NCBI GenBank assembly: GCA_021775805.1
Contig: JAJFHD010000004.1
Span: 43,953 to 107,952, forward strand
Direction: 5' to 3'
DNA: 64,000 bases
DNA from: Alphaproteobacteria bacterium
GTDB lineage: Bacteria; Pseudomonadota; Alphaproteobacteria; Rhizobiales; JAJFHC01
Each line of letters starts with the position of its first letter. Position 1 is the stretch's first letter. Of this stretch, positions 34,155 to 43,290 are shown piece after piece. Both the position numbers and the translations under genes were made by a program. The notes under the pieces were generated by a model that was not told where the DNA came from, made no database searches, and saw only the letters and a program-made list of their open reading frames with translations.

Positions 34155-34589
34155 ATGTACGGATCTGTTTTGCGTTATAATCCTCTGCGAGTAATTGCTT
34201 TGTTCTCACTTGCATTTACTGTCTTGTTTGCATCGGTGGACAGAGCCGATGCTGGCGCCGCCAAACGCTCGATTGCCCGCGCCAATGCGGAACTCAACAG
34301 ATGCGCGACTTTGCCGAAAGAGCAGCGCTATGACTGTGTGTCGGACGCGTTTTCCGATGTCAGCACCTCGATCGCCCGCTTCCGGAATTATTTCAAGGCA
34401 TCCCGGATCGTACGCGAGGCGGCAAACAAGGTTGGTGCGACGCGCATCATCAGCGTCGCCATTTCAGCCCTTGAAAAGGCCCGCAAGAGCTTGCTCAGGT
34501 CGGTGAGCGGCGTCGAGAAACGCCACCAGGGCAACTACAAGGATCTGTCGAAACTGATGGCACGGGCCAAGAGTGTCTTGAGGGCATAA
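34155..34589 (+). CDS. Hypothetical secreted helical protein
   Basis: 144 aa with signal peptide (ALFSLAFTVLFASVDRADAGAA) and K/R/A-rich helical body. Confidence 0.6.
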   Translation: MYGSVLRYNPLRVIALFSLAFTVLFASVDRADAGAAKRSIARANAELNRCATLPKEQRYDCVSDAFSDVSTSIARFRNYFKASRIVREAANKVGATRIISVAISALEKARKSLLRSVSGVEKRHQGNYKDLSKLMARAKSVLRA

Positions 34590-34630
34590 CGCACGAGGAT
34601 TCTCGGTTTGTCTGACCGGAACCGCCTGAT

Positions 34631-36589
34631 CTATCGCCCACCGAACGGAATCGTCACCTGGCTGGAGAGCGAATAGATGTCCAGCTTGCTGGCGCCGAAC
34701 CCGGAGTAACCCCCCGACAGGGAAAGCTGCATGCCATTGACGAGGTTGACGGCAAGGCCGCCATTGAGACGCGCAAGCACCTCATCCCCTTGAATGACTG
34801 CACCATTCGTAAGCCTGGTGTCGTCGGCCTTGATGAAGTTCCAGACACCGTTGACAGCCAGATAAGGCGAGATCGTCTCCACGGTGCCGTCGTCGATTCT
34901 CTTGAGATATCTGACGCGCGGCCCGAAGGACAGCTGTCCCCGCTCGGTCGTGCCGCCGGAGACCCGCGTGCCGCCGCTGTTGGTATAGCTTTCCCGGTCC
35001 ACATGGGCGTAGGTGATGGAAGCTGTGGGTTCGAAGGTCCAGGGGCCCTCTATAAACCGGCCTTCCAGGCTGCCCGTCAGCGTCAGCTGTTCGGCATCGA
35101 AGGTGCCCTTGCCGCCGGTGGTACGGATATCGTTGTCGCTGAACTCGTAGAAGGCAAACCCGCTGGCGGAGATTTCGGGGGTCAGGAGATAGGTCGAATG
35201 GAGACCCAGGCCAAACCCCGTGGTATCGAGCTTGGACGACTGGGACGAACTCCTGGCTTCCGCTGCGCGGACCCGCAACAATCCGCCCAGAATAAAGCCG
35301 TCGCCGGGATTGTAGTAGGCGCCGGCGGCCAGGTCGGCTGCGTGTCCGTCACGCTTGGCACCGCTCTGGTCGGCATCGAAACCGACCACACTGCCGCGAA
35401 CCCAGGCATTGGGGCGCGTCGGCGCCACATGGAGCCGATCCGATTTGCCGGATATGTCTGCAATGCCATCGCCCGCAAGTCCTGCCTGTGCCTCGCGTTG
35501 CGCGTTGGCCCGCAGCGTGTTCAGGTCGGTGAAGAACGACGCGCTGTTCCCTCCAAGGTTGAACCGTAAGGGGTTAAAGCCGAACGTGTCTGATCCGGCA
35601 GGGCCACGGTGTCCAAATCCTGCCCGGAACGGCCGTGCGCTCCCAGACGCGCGCGCTGTTCGCCGGGCACTCACGGTTTCTAGGTCGCTTCGGGCTTGTG
35701 TTTCGGCAGCGTTAGCCTGAGCAATCTGGGCCTGTGCCGCCACAATCTTGCCCTTCAATATGGCAATACTCCGTTGATACCGGGCAACGAGTTTGGCCAC
35801 CGCTTCGTACTTGCGCAACACTTTGAGCCGAGCTTTTTTGCCGGGTGTTACCCTGTAGGCTAACGCGAGCGTCCTCAAGGTTATTCTGGCAGATACGATG
35901 AACGCGGTCGCCTTCGCTATTCGTTCCTCCTCGGCTCGGATTCTTTGTTCGTTCAGCTTGGCGAGCCGTTCCTGAATCTCGATTTCACGTTGCAGCCGGT
36001 TCTGTGCGGCGGCATCGCGGGCATCGTCGGCCGCCAGATTGAGATCCCGTCTGAGGTCCTCAAGCTGGGTGAGTTCGGTGCTCAGGCCTGTATTCGTGAG
36101 CGCGTCGACCGCAGCTTCATCGTCCGTGCTGGCGCCGGCGCAGGTCGCCGTTATCGCTGATGCGGATAGCCCACTGGACTGCAGGACCTGGTCGATCCGG
36201 AAGGTGCCCGACGCCGGAATCGTGAATGTCGCCGTACCGTCGGTGACCGCCAGTGCAGCACCCAGGTTGATGTTTATGGTTACGGTTGGCGTATTGCCGG
36301 TGATCGTCCAGGTGATGGTCTCGCCGGTTTCGAACGCCGCCGTCAGTATCGGTACATTCTGGACATTGAATCCCAGCCCAGCATTCTGCGAAAGCGCCCC
36401 ACCGTTGACCGCCGTACACCCCGCCGAAACAGCGTGGGCGCGATCAGCCTGAACCACCGCCAGGAACAAGCCAAGACATATTGTGAAAGCAGCCGGCCAC
36501 AGGCCCCAGTCCAGCCAACCGGAAAACCGGCCCCCAAAACGACATGCGCCCCCAACGAGACGGCACTTTGGCTCCCCAGCCTGCATCAC
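34631..36589 (-). CDS. Autotransporter-domain protein with coiled-coil passenger region
   Basis: Long signal peptide, Ig-like segment, long charged coiled coil (LQREIEIQERLAKLNEQRIRAEEERIAK), C-terminal beta-barrel ending VTIPFGGR. Confidence 0.8.
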   Translation of the reverse strand: MMQAGEPKCRLVGGACRFGGRFSGWLDWGLWPAAFTICLGLFLAVVQADRAHAVSAGCTAVNGGALSQNAGLGFNVQNVPILTAAFETGETITWTITGNTPTVTININLGAALAVTDGTATFTIPASGTFRIDQVLQSSGLSASAITATCAGASTDDEAAVDALTNTGLSTELTQLEDLRRDLNLAADDARDAAAQNRLQREIEIQERLAKLNEQRIRAEEERIAKATAFIVSARITLRTLALAYRVTPGKKARLKVLRKYEAVAKLVARYQRSIAILKGKIVAAQAQIAQANAAETQARSDLETVSARRTARASGSARPFRAGFGHRGPAGSDTFGFNPLRFNLGGNSASFFTDLNTLRANAQREAQAGLAGDGIADISGKSDRLHVAPTRPNAWVRGSVVGFDADQSGAKRDGHAADLAAGAYYNPGDGFILGGLLRVRAAEARSSSQSSKLDTTGFGLGLHSTYLLTPEISASGFAFYEFSDNDIRTTGGKGTFDAEQLTLTGSLEGRFIEGPWTFEPTASITYAHVDRESYTNSGGTRVSGGTTERGQLSFGPRVRYLKRIDDGTVETISPYLAVNGVWNFIKADDTRLTNGAVIQGDEVLARLNGGLAVNLVNGMQLSLSGGYSGFGASKLDIYSLSSQVTIPFGGR

Positions 36590-36782
36590 AACCCCTCCAT
36601 GTTGTCGAAAACGTTAACAAAACATTAATTTCGGGGCAATACTGGTGGTGATGCCGGCCGCAGGAGCAGAGTTCTGTGGAAATCTTCTCGTATTTGGGCG
36701 CTGACCGGACCCTGCCGCAAAGACCTGCCGGAGCGCAAACCTGAAGTATCAGGGCTCTTTGGTCTACATGGATAGGGAAAAT

Positions 36783-36833
36783 TTGGAGCGGGCGATGAGA
36801 TTCAAACTCACGATTTCAGCCTTGGCAAGGTTG
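36783..36833 (-). repeat. Degenerate copy of the tRNA-Gly 3' end (putative distal att site)
   Basis: tttggagcgggcgatgagattcaaactcacgatttcagccttggcaaggtt resembles 40708-40757 with a few mismatches. Confidence 0.7.
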
Positions 36834-36995
36834 AAGTCATTCCATCTATATCAAGAGGCTAGCGTCCCACTAGTTGGGCACAGCTATTCACAGGGACTCA
36901 AACGTCACCACAGCTTGCTAATGTGGTACAATGTAAGACGCGATTTTGTTGCTCTCCAAGAATGTACGCCAAATTTGACCAAAGATCGTGGTTAG

Positions 36996-38231
36996 CTATT
37001 CGGTCGCCAAATCGTTGAGTATGGATTTGCTGGCTTCGCCAAACAAATCACGAATGTCCACTCTGCAATCAATGAACTGAAGCAGTTTCATGTAGGTAGG
37101 AAGTTGAGCGGTATCGATATAGATCGGTACAAGGACGTTCTTGCCGACTTCTCTCTGCCGAAACAGCGCAATGTTAAATTCTTCAATACATACCTTTGAG
37201 GATAGATAAGAAGGCGATAAAAAAGACACCACTTTTTTGCTCTTGTCCAAAGCCTCATAAATTTCATATTGCCATGCAACGCCTGGCTGCAATTCCAACC
37301 TATCGACAAACACACGAAGATTGGGTTTCTGGTGTTTAAGTTCCCGGACAAACTCAAATGCCCTGTCCGCATCTTTATGAGAATAACTGATAAATAGGTC
37401 CCACTCCTGCGTTTCGCTGGTAGGAAGAACATGATTTGAAAATCTACGCTTAAGGGTCGAAAACTGGCTCTTCAGATGAACTGAATTTTTGACGCTCGGT
37501 TCAACGATTTTCAGTTTGTTGAGTGGCAGTCCTAACGCCATCCACTGAACGGCAGCTTCAACAATGGCGTCGAGCATCTGGGGCGCAGTAACACCGCGAC
37601 GATGTGTAGAAACTAACGGCATTGCAATAGTTGTGTATCCGTCTTTAGCTCCTAAGAACGGGCTGATGCTGCGGAATATGTCGCCGACGGTGTCTAGCGG
37701 ATTAACTCTTTCATATACTGGGGCACCAACGGATTCCTGAATGTCGAGTGTGGTGCGAAATCCAGGTTCAAAACATAGGATTCTTTTGCATTGTACGCCT
37801 CGAAGCCGAATGCGAGGGCCTATTGGTTTTGATATCCAACAGGAAAAATCCATACGCAAGTCTTCATGGGGGTTTCGTGCTAATTCGTCGACGGAAAGAC
37901 CCTTACTATTAATTGCACCAATCAGCGTACGTGGCCCTGTGTTGTATCGATTAGGGAACGCAGATATCACCATGATATCTACTGCCTCCCATGGTCGCAT
38001 TGTGGTAAGATCGCCCTGATAGAGTTCAATGGTTTTCGGGCCATCGTTGCTAGGAACATTTATCGATTCCAACAATTTCATGTTGCGTACAGGCCTCGTA
38101 ACAAACTCAAAACACATTCGGTCATAGTTGATTGCCATGATACCGGAGTCGAGCTTTTTCCAAAGCCGCGTAAATCTATGTTTCCAATTTATCTTTTGTC
38201 GCCAGCGCGTCCGACAAAACAGAGTGTCCAA
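36996..38231 (-). CDS. TIR-domain protein with macro-like N-terminal domain
   Basis: C-term: WDLFISYSHKDADRAFEFVRELK...RVFVDRLELQPGVAWQYEIYEALDKSKKVVSFLSPSYLSSKVCIEEFNIAL. N-term: IELYQGDLTTMRPWEAVDIMVISAFPN...TTIAMPLVSTHRRGVTAPQMLDAIVEAAVQWM. Confidence 0.85.
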   Translation of the reverse strand: MDTLFCRTRWRQKINWKHRFTRLWKKLDSGIMAINYDRMCFEFVTRPVRNMKLLESINVPSNDGPKTIELYQGDLTTMRPWEAVDIMVISAFPNRYNTGPRTLIGAINSKGLSVDELARNPHEDLRMDFSCWISKPIGPRIRLRGVQCKRILCFEPGFRTTLDIQESVGAPVYERVNPLDTVGDIFRSISPFLGAKDGYTTIAMPLVSTHRRGVTAPQMLDAIVEAAVQWMALGLPLNKLKIVEPSVKNSVHLKSQFSTLKRRFSNHVLPTSETQEWDLFISYSHKDADRAFEFVRELKHQKPNLRVFVDRLELQPGVAWQYEIYEALDKSKKVVSFLSPSYLSSKVCIEEFNIALFRQREVGKNVLVPIYIDTAQLPTYMKLLQFIDCRVDIRDLFGEASKSILNDLATE

Positions 38232-38308
38232 GGCTTGGAATTCGTCAGAAAATTATTAGCGGTTGTGAACAACGAGAAAACAAGCATCACTCGCCGTATA
38301 GGCGTCAC

Positions 38309-38514
38309 GCGGGCGTAGCTCAGGGGTTGAGCGCATGGCCACAGTAACGCTGTGAACACCTTCCCATACAAATTTCAATACGATCGATGCACACAAATTG
38401 TGCATAACATCTTGTTTTGTGTACGGGCGTCATCATAATTATGGGGGTGAGACCCTAGGAAAAGAGCCAGAATTTGGAGCGGGCGATGAGATTCGAACTC
38501 ACGACTTCAACCTT
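38309..38514 (+). repeat. ~206-bp direct repeat, copy 1 (tRNA-Gly 5'-half-like + hairpins + tRNA-Gly 3' end)
   Basis: Starts gcgggcgtagctcaggggttgagcgc, ends ggagcgggcgatgagattcgaactcacgacttcaacctt; colinear with 40542-40748. Confidence 0.85.
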
Positions 38515-38814
38515 CGCAAGCTCACAATGCTGCGCCCATTGCGGCCAAGCCCTACGATCTGTTCCCGGAGTTCCGCAGCGTACGGGTTCCTTGTTCTCGG
38601 CATCTGGACACTCTCATATGAAAGTCAGAATGTGTCCATCAAACCTGGGAAACTCCAGCACTATGTCAACGCTCGATGAATCTCAACAAACGGAATTGGG
38701 AGAATCAACTTCCGACTTCTCATTTTGACCCCAGGGAGGCATTCACGATTGGTCGGTCTGGGGACTACAATGTGGGCGTTGTTGCCGTTCACAAATTCAC
38801 AAGGAATGAACGCC

Positions 38815-39726
38815 TTAGTCAGCAGCATTCACTTTTTTGAAAATAGCTTTGTAACGTGGTGCGAAGAAGGCCGAGAATGCTTTGACTTCAGGGCGGCGAT
38901 AGGCATCGGGACTGATCAGGAGCCACGAACTGGCTGAAGTTCCTTCTGGCGGTACGATGCAGCGCAGAAGGGTGCCATCATCTTTAGCCATGGATGTGGA
39001 CACTATCCCGATGCCAATTCCAGTTTTTATCGCCGCAATCATGGCTTCTGCATCGGAACACGTCGAGACAACCTGGGATTTCTCAATCCGTTCCATAAGC
39101 CATTGGTTGACGCCCAGACTACCGGAAAAGCGGTCATAGACCACGAATGTATGACCCTTGAAGTCAGATTCGGATGTCGGAATGCCATTCCGGTCCGCGT
39201 AGCCCTGCGAGGCATAAAGAGACGCTGTAACAGTTGTAAGCTTTCTGCAGATCAATCGCTCGTCGTCTATCTTTTTCGAGATCCGAATTGCCACGTCGGC
39301 CTCGCCTCCCGAAAGATCAAGGACGTCGTAGGTTGAAATGAATTCGAAGTGAACTCCAGGATACTCGGCGCAGAAATCCGAAATGATTGCAGAGAAATTA
39401 GTCGAAAAATTAGTCCTGGGCATCGTTATGCGTATGGGCAGCAAACTGGCCCGAACTGAATTTTCTGCTTCGCCCTCAAATGCTTCTATCGACGCCTCGA
39501 TTTTTTCGGCGGTGGTTGTCAGTCTAAGCGCGTCTTTTGTTGGTCGGAAGCCACGCGTATCACGATCGAACAGCGTCAGTCTCAATGCATGTTCCAATGC
39601 GTCAATGCGTCGGGCGACGGTCGGTTGTGCCATTCCAAGTTGCTTGGATGCCGCCAGTGTCGAACCGGTTCTGAGAACCGCAAGAAAGACCCTTACGTCC
39701 GACCAATTGTGAAAAGAGCTATTCAT
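38815..39726 (-). CDS. LysR-family transcriptional regulator
   Basis: MNSSFHNWSDVRVFLAVLRTGSTLAASKQLGMAQPTVARRIDALEHALRLTLFDRDTRGFRPT; start refined from 39801. Confidence 0.9.
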   Translation of the reverse strand: MNSSFHNWSDVRVFLAVLRTGSTLAASKQLGMAQPTVARRIDALEHALRLTLFDRDTRGFRPTKDALRLTTTAEKIEASIEAFEGEAENSVRASLLPIRITMPRTNFSTNFSAIISDFCAEYPGVHFEFISTYDVLDLSGGEADVAIRISKKIDDERLICRKLTTVTASLYASQGYADRNGIPTSESDFKGHTFVVYDRFSGSLGVNQWLMERIEKSQVVSTCSDAEAMIAAIKTGIGIGIVSTSMAKDDGTLLRCIVPPEGTSASSWLLISPDAYRRPEVKAFSAFFAPRYKAIFKKVNAAD

Positions 39727-39820
39727 TTTTGAAGAACAGCACAACGTCAGAGCGGATACCAGAAAAATAGCCGTCAAAGTAACTTCGGATCGCAGAAGCA
39801 ATCAATTGCGAGGACCGAAA

Positions 39821-40045
39821 ATGGCAACCTACACCTTGTTCCCAAACATCTGGAGAATTTTGGGGAAGAATCTGTTCACTCCCTCGGCAAGTCCCGATTC
39901 CAAGCATTCGGACAGGGACAACGCGGAAGAAATCAGGCGCGCTGAACGCGATTGCGTAAGAGATATGATTTGGAGCAATCCGGAAGCATTTTCGAGCGAA
40001 CTGGATTTTCAAGCCCTAGCATGCAGATTTCGCGGCAAGTTCTGA
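39821..40045 (+). CDS. Small hypothetical protein divergent from LysR
   Basis: MATYTLFPNIWRILGKNLFTPSASPDSKHSDRDNAEEIRRAERDCVRDMIWSNPEAFSSELDFQALACRFRGKF; 95 bp from the LysR start. Confidence 0.5.
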   Translation: MATYTLFPNIWRILGKNLFTPSASPDSKHSDRDNAEEIRRAERDCVRDMIWSNPEAFSSELDFQALACRFRGKF

Positions 40046-40541
40046 GAATTGTCGGACTCAGGGTAAGGCGAACATCTCAGCAGTCCCGCGCTGCTGATGA
40101 TAATCAGTGGCTATAATTCACTGACGAAAGGTCGAACAGTTTCGTCACGGTCGCAAAATCACCGTTATTGCGGACGTTCTCCACCACGCGAAGGATTGTC
40201 AGAACGGGCTCGAAGTTGTTGATCGCTGAGTAATGTAAGAGTGACTGCAACTGGCACTAGATCCACGTACCGAGATTGCCGAATAGTCTTCCGGTGATGA
40301 TCCGACTACGGAAGTTCCAGGCCCGAACGTCCGTTCAACCCCACTTAGGAGAACCTAGACCAAGTCGCCATTATGTCCGCACTACAACCTTGAGCGGAAT
40401 TGGCCTACCATCAATTCTTCCCTAGTCAGATTGATCTGACCACTTCGCTAAGGAGAGTGTCAAACAGGCAATTCTGTTCAGAAATCCATAATCGTATTTG
40501 AAAAACAACAAGCCGGGGATTTCTCGCCGAACAGGCTTCAC

Positions 40542-40748
40542 GCGGGCGTAGCTCAGGGGTTGAGCGCCCTGCCACAGCTATGCTGTGAGCACCTTGTCAT
40601 ACGCATTTCCATACGATGCATGGACACAAAATTGTGCACAGAACCTTGTTTTGTGTACGAACGTCATTGTCATGAGAAGGATGAGACTCTAGGAAAAGAG
40701 CCAAATTTTGGAGCGGGCGATGAGATTCGAACTCACGACTTCAACCTT
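40542..40748 (+). repeat. ~206-bp direct repeat, copy 2, overlapping the intact tRNA-Gly
   Basis: Colinear with 38309-38514; shared start, hairpins, ctaggaaaagagcc and tRNA 3' end. Confidence 0.85.
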
Positions 40749-40783
40749 GGCAAGGTTGCGCTCTACCCCTGAGCTACGCCCGC
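40709..40783 (-). tRNA. tRNA-Gly(GCC)
   Basis: Minus strand gcgggcgtagctcaggggtagagcgcaaccttgccaaggttgaagtcgtgagttcgaatctcatcgcccgctcca: cloverleaf, anticodon GCC, encoded CCA. Confidence 0.95.
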
Positions 40784-40935
40784 GCAATCGCCTTGGCGGC
40801 AATTTCGACGGCTGTTATTGCGCACCCCGGCGACAAATGCAATAGAGATTTGCCAGCCTGCTTCCAGGCCGCATCGAAACCGCTTGTACAACGCCGCCAA
40901 CCGTCGATATTCCCCGCCACAAGGACATTTTTTCC

Positions 40936-41433
40936 ATGCCTGCAACCCCTGAAGACCTGCTTGGCCACCTGGACGCGCTTGGCATCGAGACCGTCATCCA
41001 CCGCCATCCGCCGCTCTATACGGTGGAGGACTCCCGCAAGCTGCGCGGCGACATTGAAGGCGGCCATTGCAAGAACCTGTTCTTCAAGGACAAGAAGGGC
41101 GCGCTTTGGCTGGTGGTCACCCTTGAGGATGCCGACCTCGATCTCAAGCGGCTTCATGGCGTCATCGGATCGGCGCGCCTGAGTTTCGGCAAGCCCGACC
41201 TGCTGATGGCAACCCTGGGCGTCATTCCCGGCGCGGTGTCGCCGTTTGCCCTGTTCAACGACACCAACGCGGTCGTGAACGTCGTGCTCGACGAAGCCAT
41301 GATGGCCCATGACATCCTCAACTATCATCCTTTGAGCAACGAGATGACCCTATCGGTGGCCAGCGGCGATCTCATCCGCTTCATCGAGGCCTGCGGCCAT
41401 GCCCCGAAGATTATCGCCCTGCAGCCGCAATGA
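40936..41433 (+). CDS. YbaK/ProX-type aminoacyl-tRNA deacylase (prolyl-tRNA editing)
   Basis: LDALGIETVIHRHPPLYTVEDSRKLRGDIEGGHCKNLFFKDKKG. Confidence 0.92.
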   Translation: MPATPEDLLGHLDALGIETVIHRHPPLYTVEDSRKLRGDIEGGHCKNLFFKDKKGALWLVVTLEDADLDLKRLHGVIGSARLSFGKPDLLMATLGVIPGAVSPFALFNDTNAVVNVVLDEAMMAHDILNYHPLSNEMTLSVASGDLIRFIEACGHAPKIIALQPQ

Positions 41434-41590
41434 AGGACCGCGGGTTCACCCTGAACGACCGCAGGCCCAGAGACACATTGCCTTTTGCAACCGCGCGGTC
41501 CATCTAGTAGGAATGGGCGTTGAGAGGGCCGTTTGCGGGGCGGTCTTTCGTGAGACGACACTTGAATAATTTGCTGGCAGGAGAACGATC

Positions 41591-42499
41591 ATGGACAGTC
41601 CCTTAGCGGGCAGCGCGGCGGGCGGCGGCAACGCTCTGATCAAGGACGCGAATACCGCGTCTTTCATGACCGACGTGATCGATGCGTCGATGACCACCCC
41701 CGTGATCGTCGATTTCTGGGCGCCTTGGTGCGGCCCGTGCAAACAGCTGACGCCGGTGTTGGAGAAGGCCGTGAATGCCGGTCGGGGCGCGGTACGCCTG
41801 GTCAAGATCAACATCGACGAAAACCCCGAGATCGCCCAGCAGATGCGGATCCAGTCGATTCCCGCGGTCTTCGGTTTCAAGGAAGGCAAGCCGGTCGACG
41901 GCTTCATGGGGGCGCTGCCGGAAAGCCAGATCAACCAGTTCATCGAGCGCCTGGTAGGCGAACCGATCGGTGCCGAACTGGAAGCCATGCTTGAAGCCGC
42001 CAAGGCGGCCTTCGACGAAGGCGACATCTCGACCGCGGCCCAGGCCTTTGGCCAGATCCTGCAGGAAGACCGCGAACACATCGGCGCCATCGCCGGGCTG
42101 GCCCGTTGCCAGCTTGCCGGCGACGACCTCGAGGGTGCCAAGGCGACCCTGGCTCTGGCGCCTCCAGGCAAACAGAACGACCCCGAAATCTCCAGCGTCC
42201 GCGCCGCCATCGAGCTGGCCGAGGCGCCGGTCGACGATGAGGATGTGGCCCGGCTGAAGGCTGCCGTCGAGGCCGACCCCGGTGATCATGCGTCGCGTGT
42301 CGACCTGGCCGTGGCACTGAACGCCGCCGGCCAGCGCGAGGAGGCGGCAGACCATCTGCTCCATGTCATCAAGACCGACCGTCAATGGAATGACGAGGCC
42401 GCGCGCAAGCAACTGGTTCAGTTGTTCGAGGCCTGGGGCCACATGGACGAGCTGACGATCGCCAGCCGCCGGCGCTTGTCGTCGCTTTTGTTTTCGTAG
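41591..42499 (+). CDS. Thioredoxin-TPR co-chaperone (CnoX/YbbN-like)
   Basis: VDFWAPWCGPCKQLTPVLEKAV followed by TPR region. Confidence 0.92.
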   Translation: MDSPLAGSAAGGGNALIKDANTASFMTDVIDASMTTPVIVDFWAPWCGPCKQLTPVLEKAVNAGRGAVRLVKINIDENPEIAQQMRIQSIPAVFGFKEGKPVDGFMGALPESQINQFIERLVGEPIGAELEAMLEAAKAAFDEGDISTAAQAFGQILQEDREHIGAIAGLARCQLAGDDLEGAKATLALAPPGKQNDPEISSVRAAIELAEAPVDDEDVARLKAAVEADPGDHASRVDLAVALNAAGQREEAADHLLHVIKTDRQWNDEAARKQLVQLFEAWGHMDELTIASRRRLSSLLFS

Positions 42500-42553
42500 A
42501 GACTTTTGTATAGGGGCCCGGCCGTCGCGGGTCCCGAAGCTGGAAGTAACATC

Positions 42554-43246
42554 ATGAGTCTGTGCAGTCAGTATTCCAAGCCGTCCGATCTCCCCCGGGC
42601 GATCCCGGTTTTCCCCCTTGGCGGCGCCTTGCTGCTGCCACGCGGGCAATTGCCGTTGAACATTTTCGAACCCCGCTACCTGGCCATGGTCAACGATGCC
42701 CTGTCGGGCGACCGCATCATCGGCATGATCCAGCCGTCGACGGACAAGGATCTCGAGTTGCAGGACGACCCCGACGCTGTGCCCGACCTGTGCCGCATCG
42801 GCTGTGCCGGACGCATTACGTCCTATGCCGAAACCGACGACGGCCGGATCCTGATTACCCTGACCGGCATCAGCCGGTTCGAGACGCTGGAAGAAGTGGC
42901 GTCGCGCGAAGCCTACCGGTGCTTCAACGTCGATGCCGCACCCTTTATCGAGGATTTCAACATCGGTTCAGGCGAGTCGGATATCAACCGCGAACGTCTG
43001 CTCCACGTCTTTCGCTCCTACCTCGATGCCCATGATCTTGAAGCCGACTGGGAGTCGGTGCACGGCTCGTCCAACGAATCCCTGGTCAATGCGCTGGCCA
43101 TGATTTCGCCCTACGGACCGAAAGAGAAGCAGGCCATGCTCGAAGCGCCGGATTTGAATGCCCGGACCGAAATTCTGATCGCGCTCACCGAAATGGCGCT
43201 GGCCCAGCAGGCCGCCGTGTCGCCGTCCAGCAACAAGCTGCAATAA
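42554..43246 (+). CDS. LON peptidase substrate-binding domain protein
   Basis: [34 protein letters not shown]. Confidence 0.93.
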   Translation: MSLCSQYSKPSDLPRAIPVFPLGGALLLPRGQLPLNIFEPRYLAMVNDALSGDRIIGMIQPSTDKDLELQDDPDAVPDLCRIGCAGRITSYAETDDGRILITLTGISRFETLEEVASREAYRCFNVDAAPFIEDFNIGSGESDINRERLLHVFRSYLDAHDLEADWESVHGSSNESLVNALAMISPYGPKEKQAMLEAPDLNARTEILIALTEMALAQQAAVSPSSNKLQ

Positions 43247-43290
43247 GCCGAAAATCCAGCGGGATTCTGGAATTCAAGGAATTGAACCCC

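Noticed and set aside
36759-36995. 78-aa ORF MVYMDRENLERAMRFKLTISALARLKS...
   Set aside because: Runs through the degenerate tRNA 3'-end copy; no independent coding support.
38398-38728. ORFs such as ...GAGDEIRTHDFNLRKLTML... and MERAMRFELTTSTFASS...
   Set aside because: These are translations of tRNA 3'-end sequence, a classic false-positive peptide; explained by the tRNA-Gly repeat.
40560-40772. 70-aa ORF ending GDEIRTHDFNLGKVALYP
   Set aside because: Overlaps the intact tRNA-Gly and the repeat unit; spurious.
36700-40800. Integrase, transposase, CRISPR array or prophage genes in the island
   Set aside because: Searched by eye in the ORF translations; none found. The island call rests on tRNA repeats and composition only.
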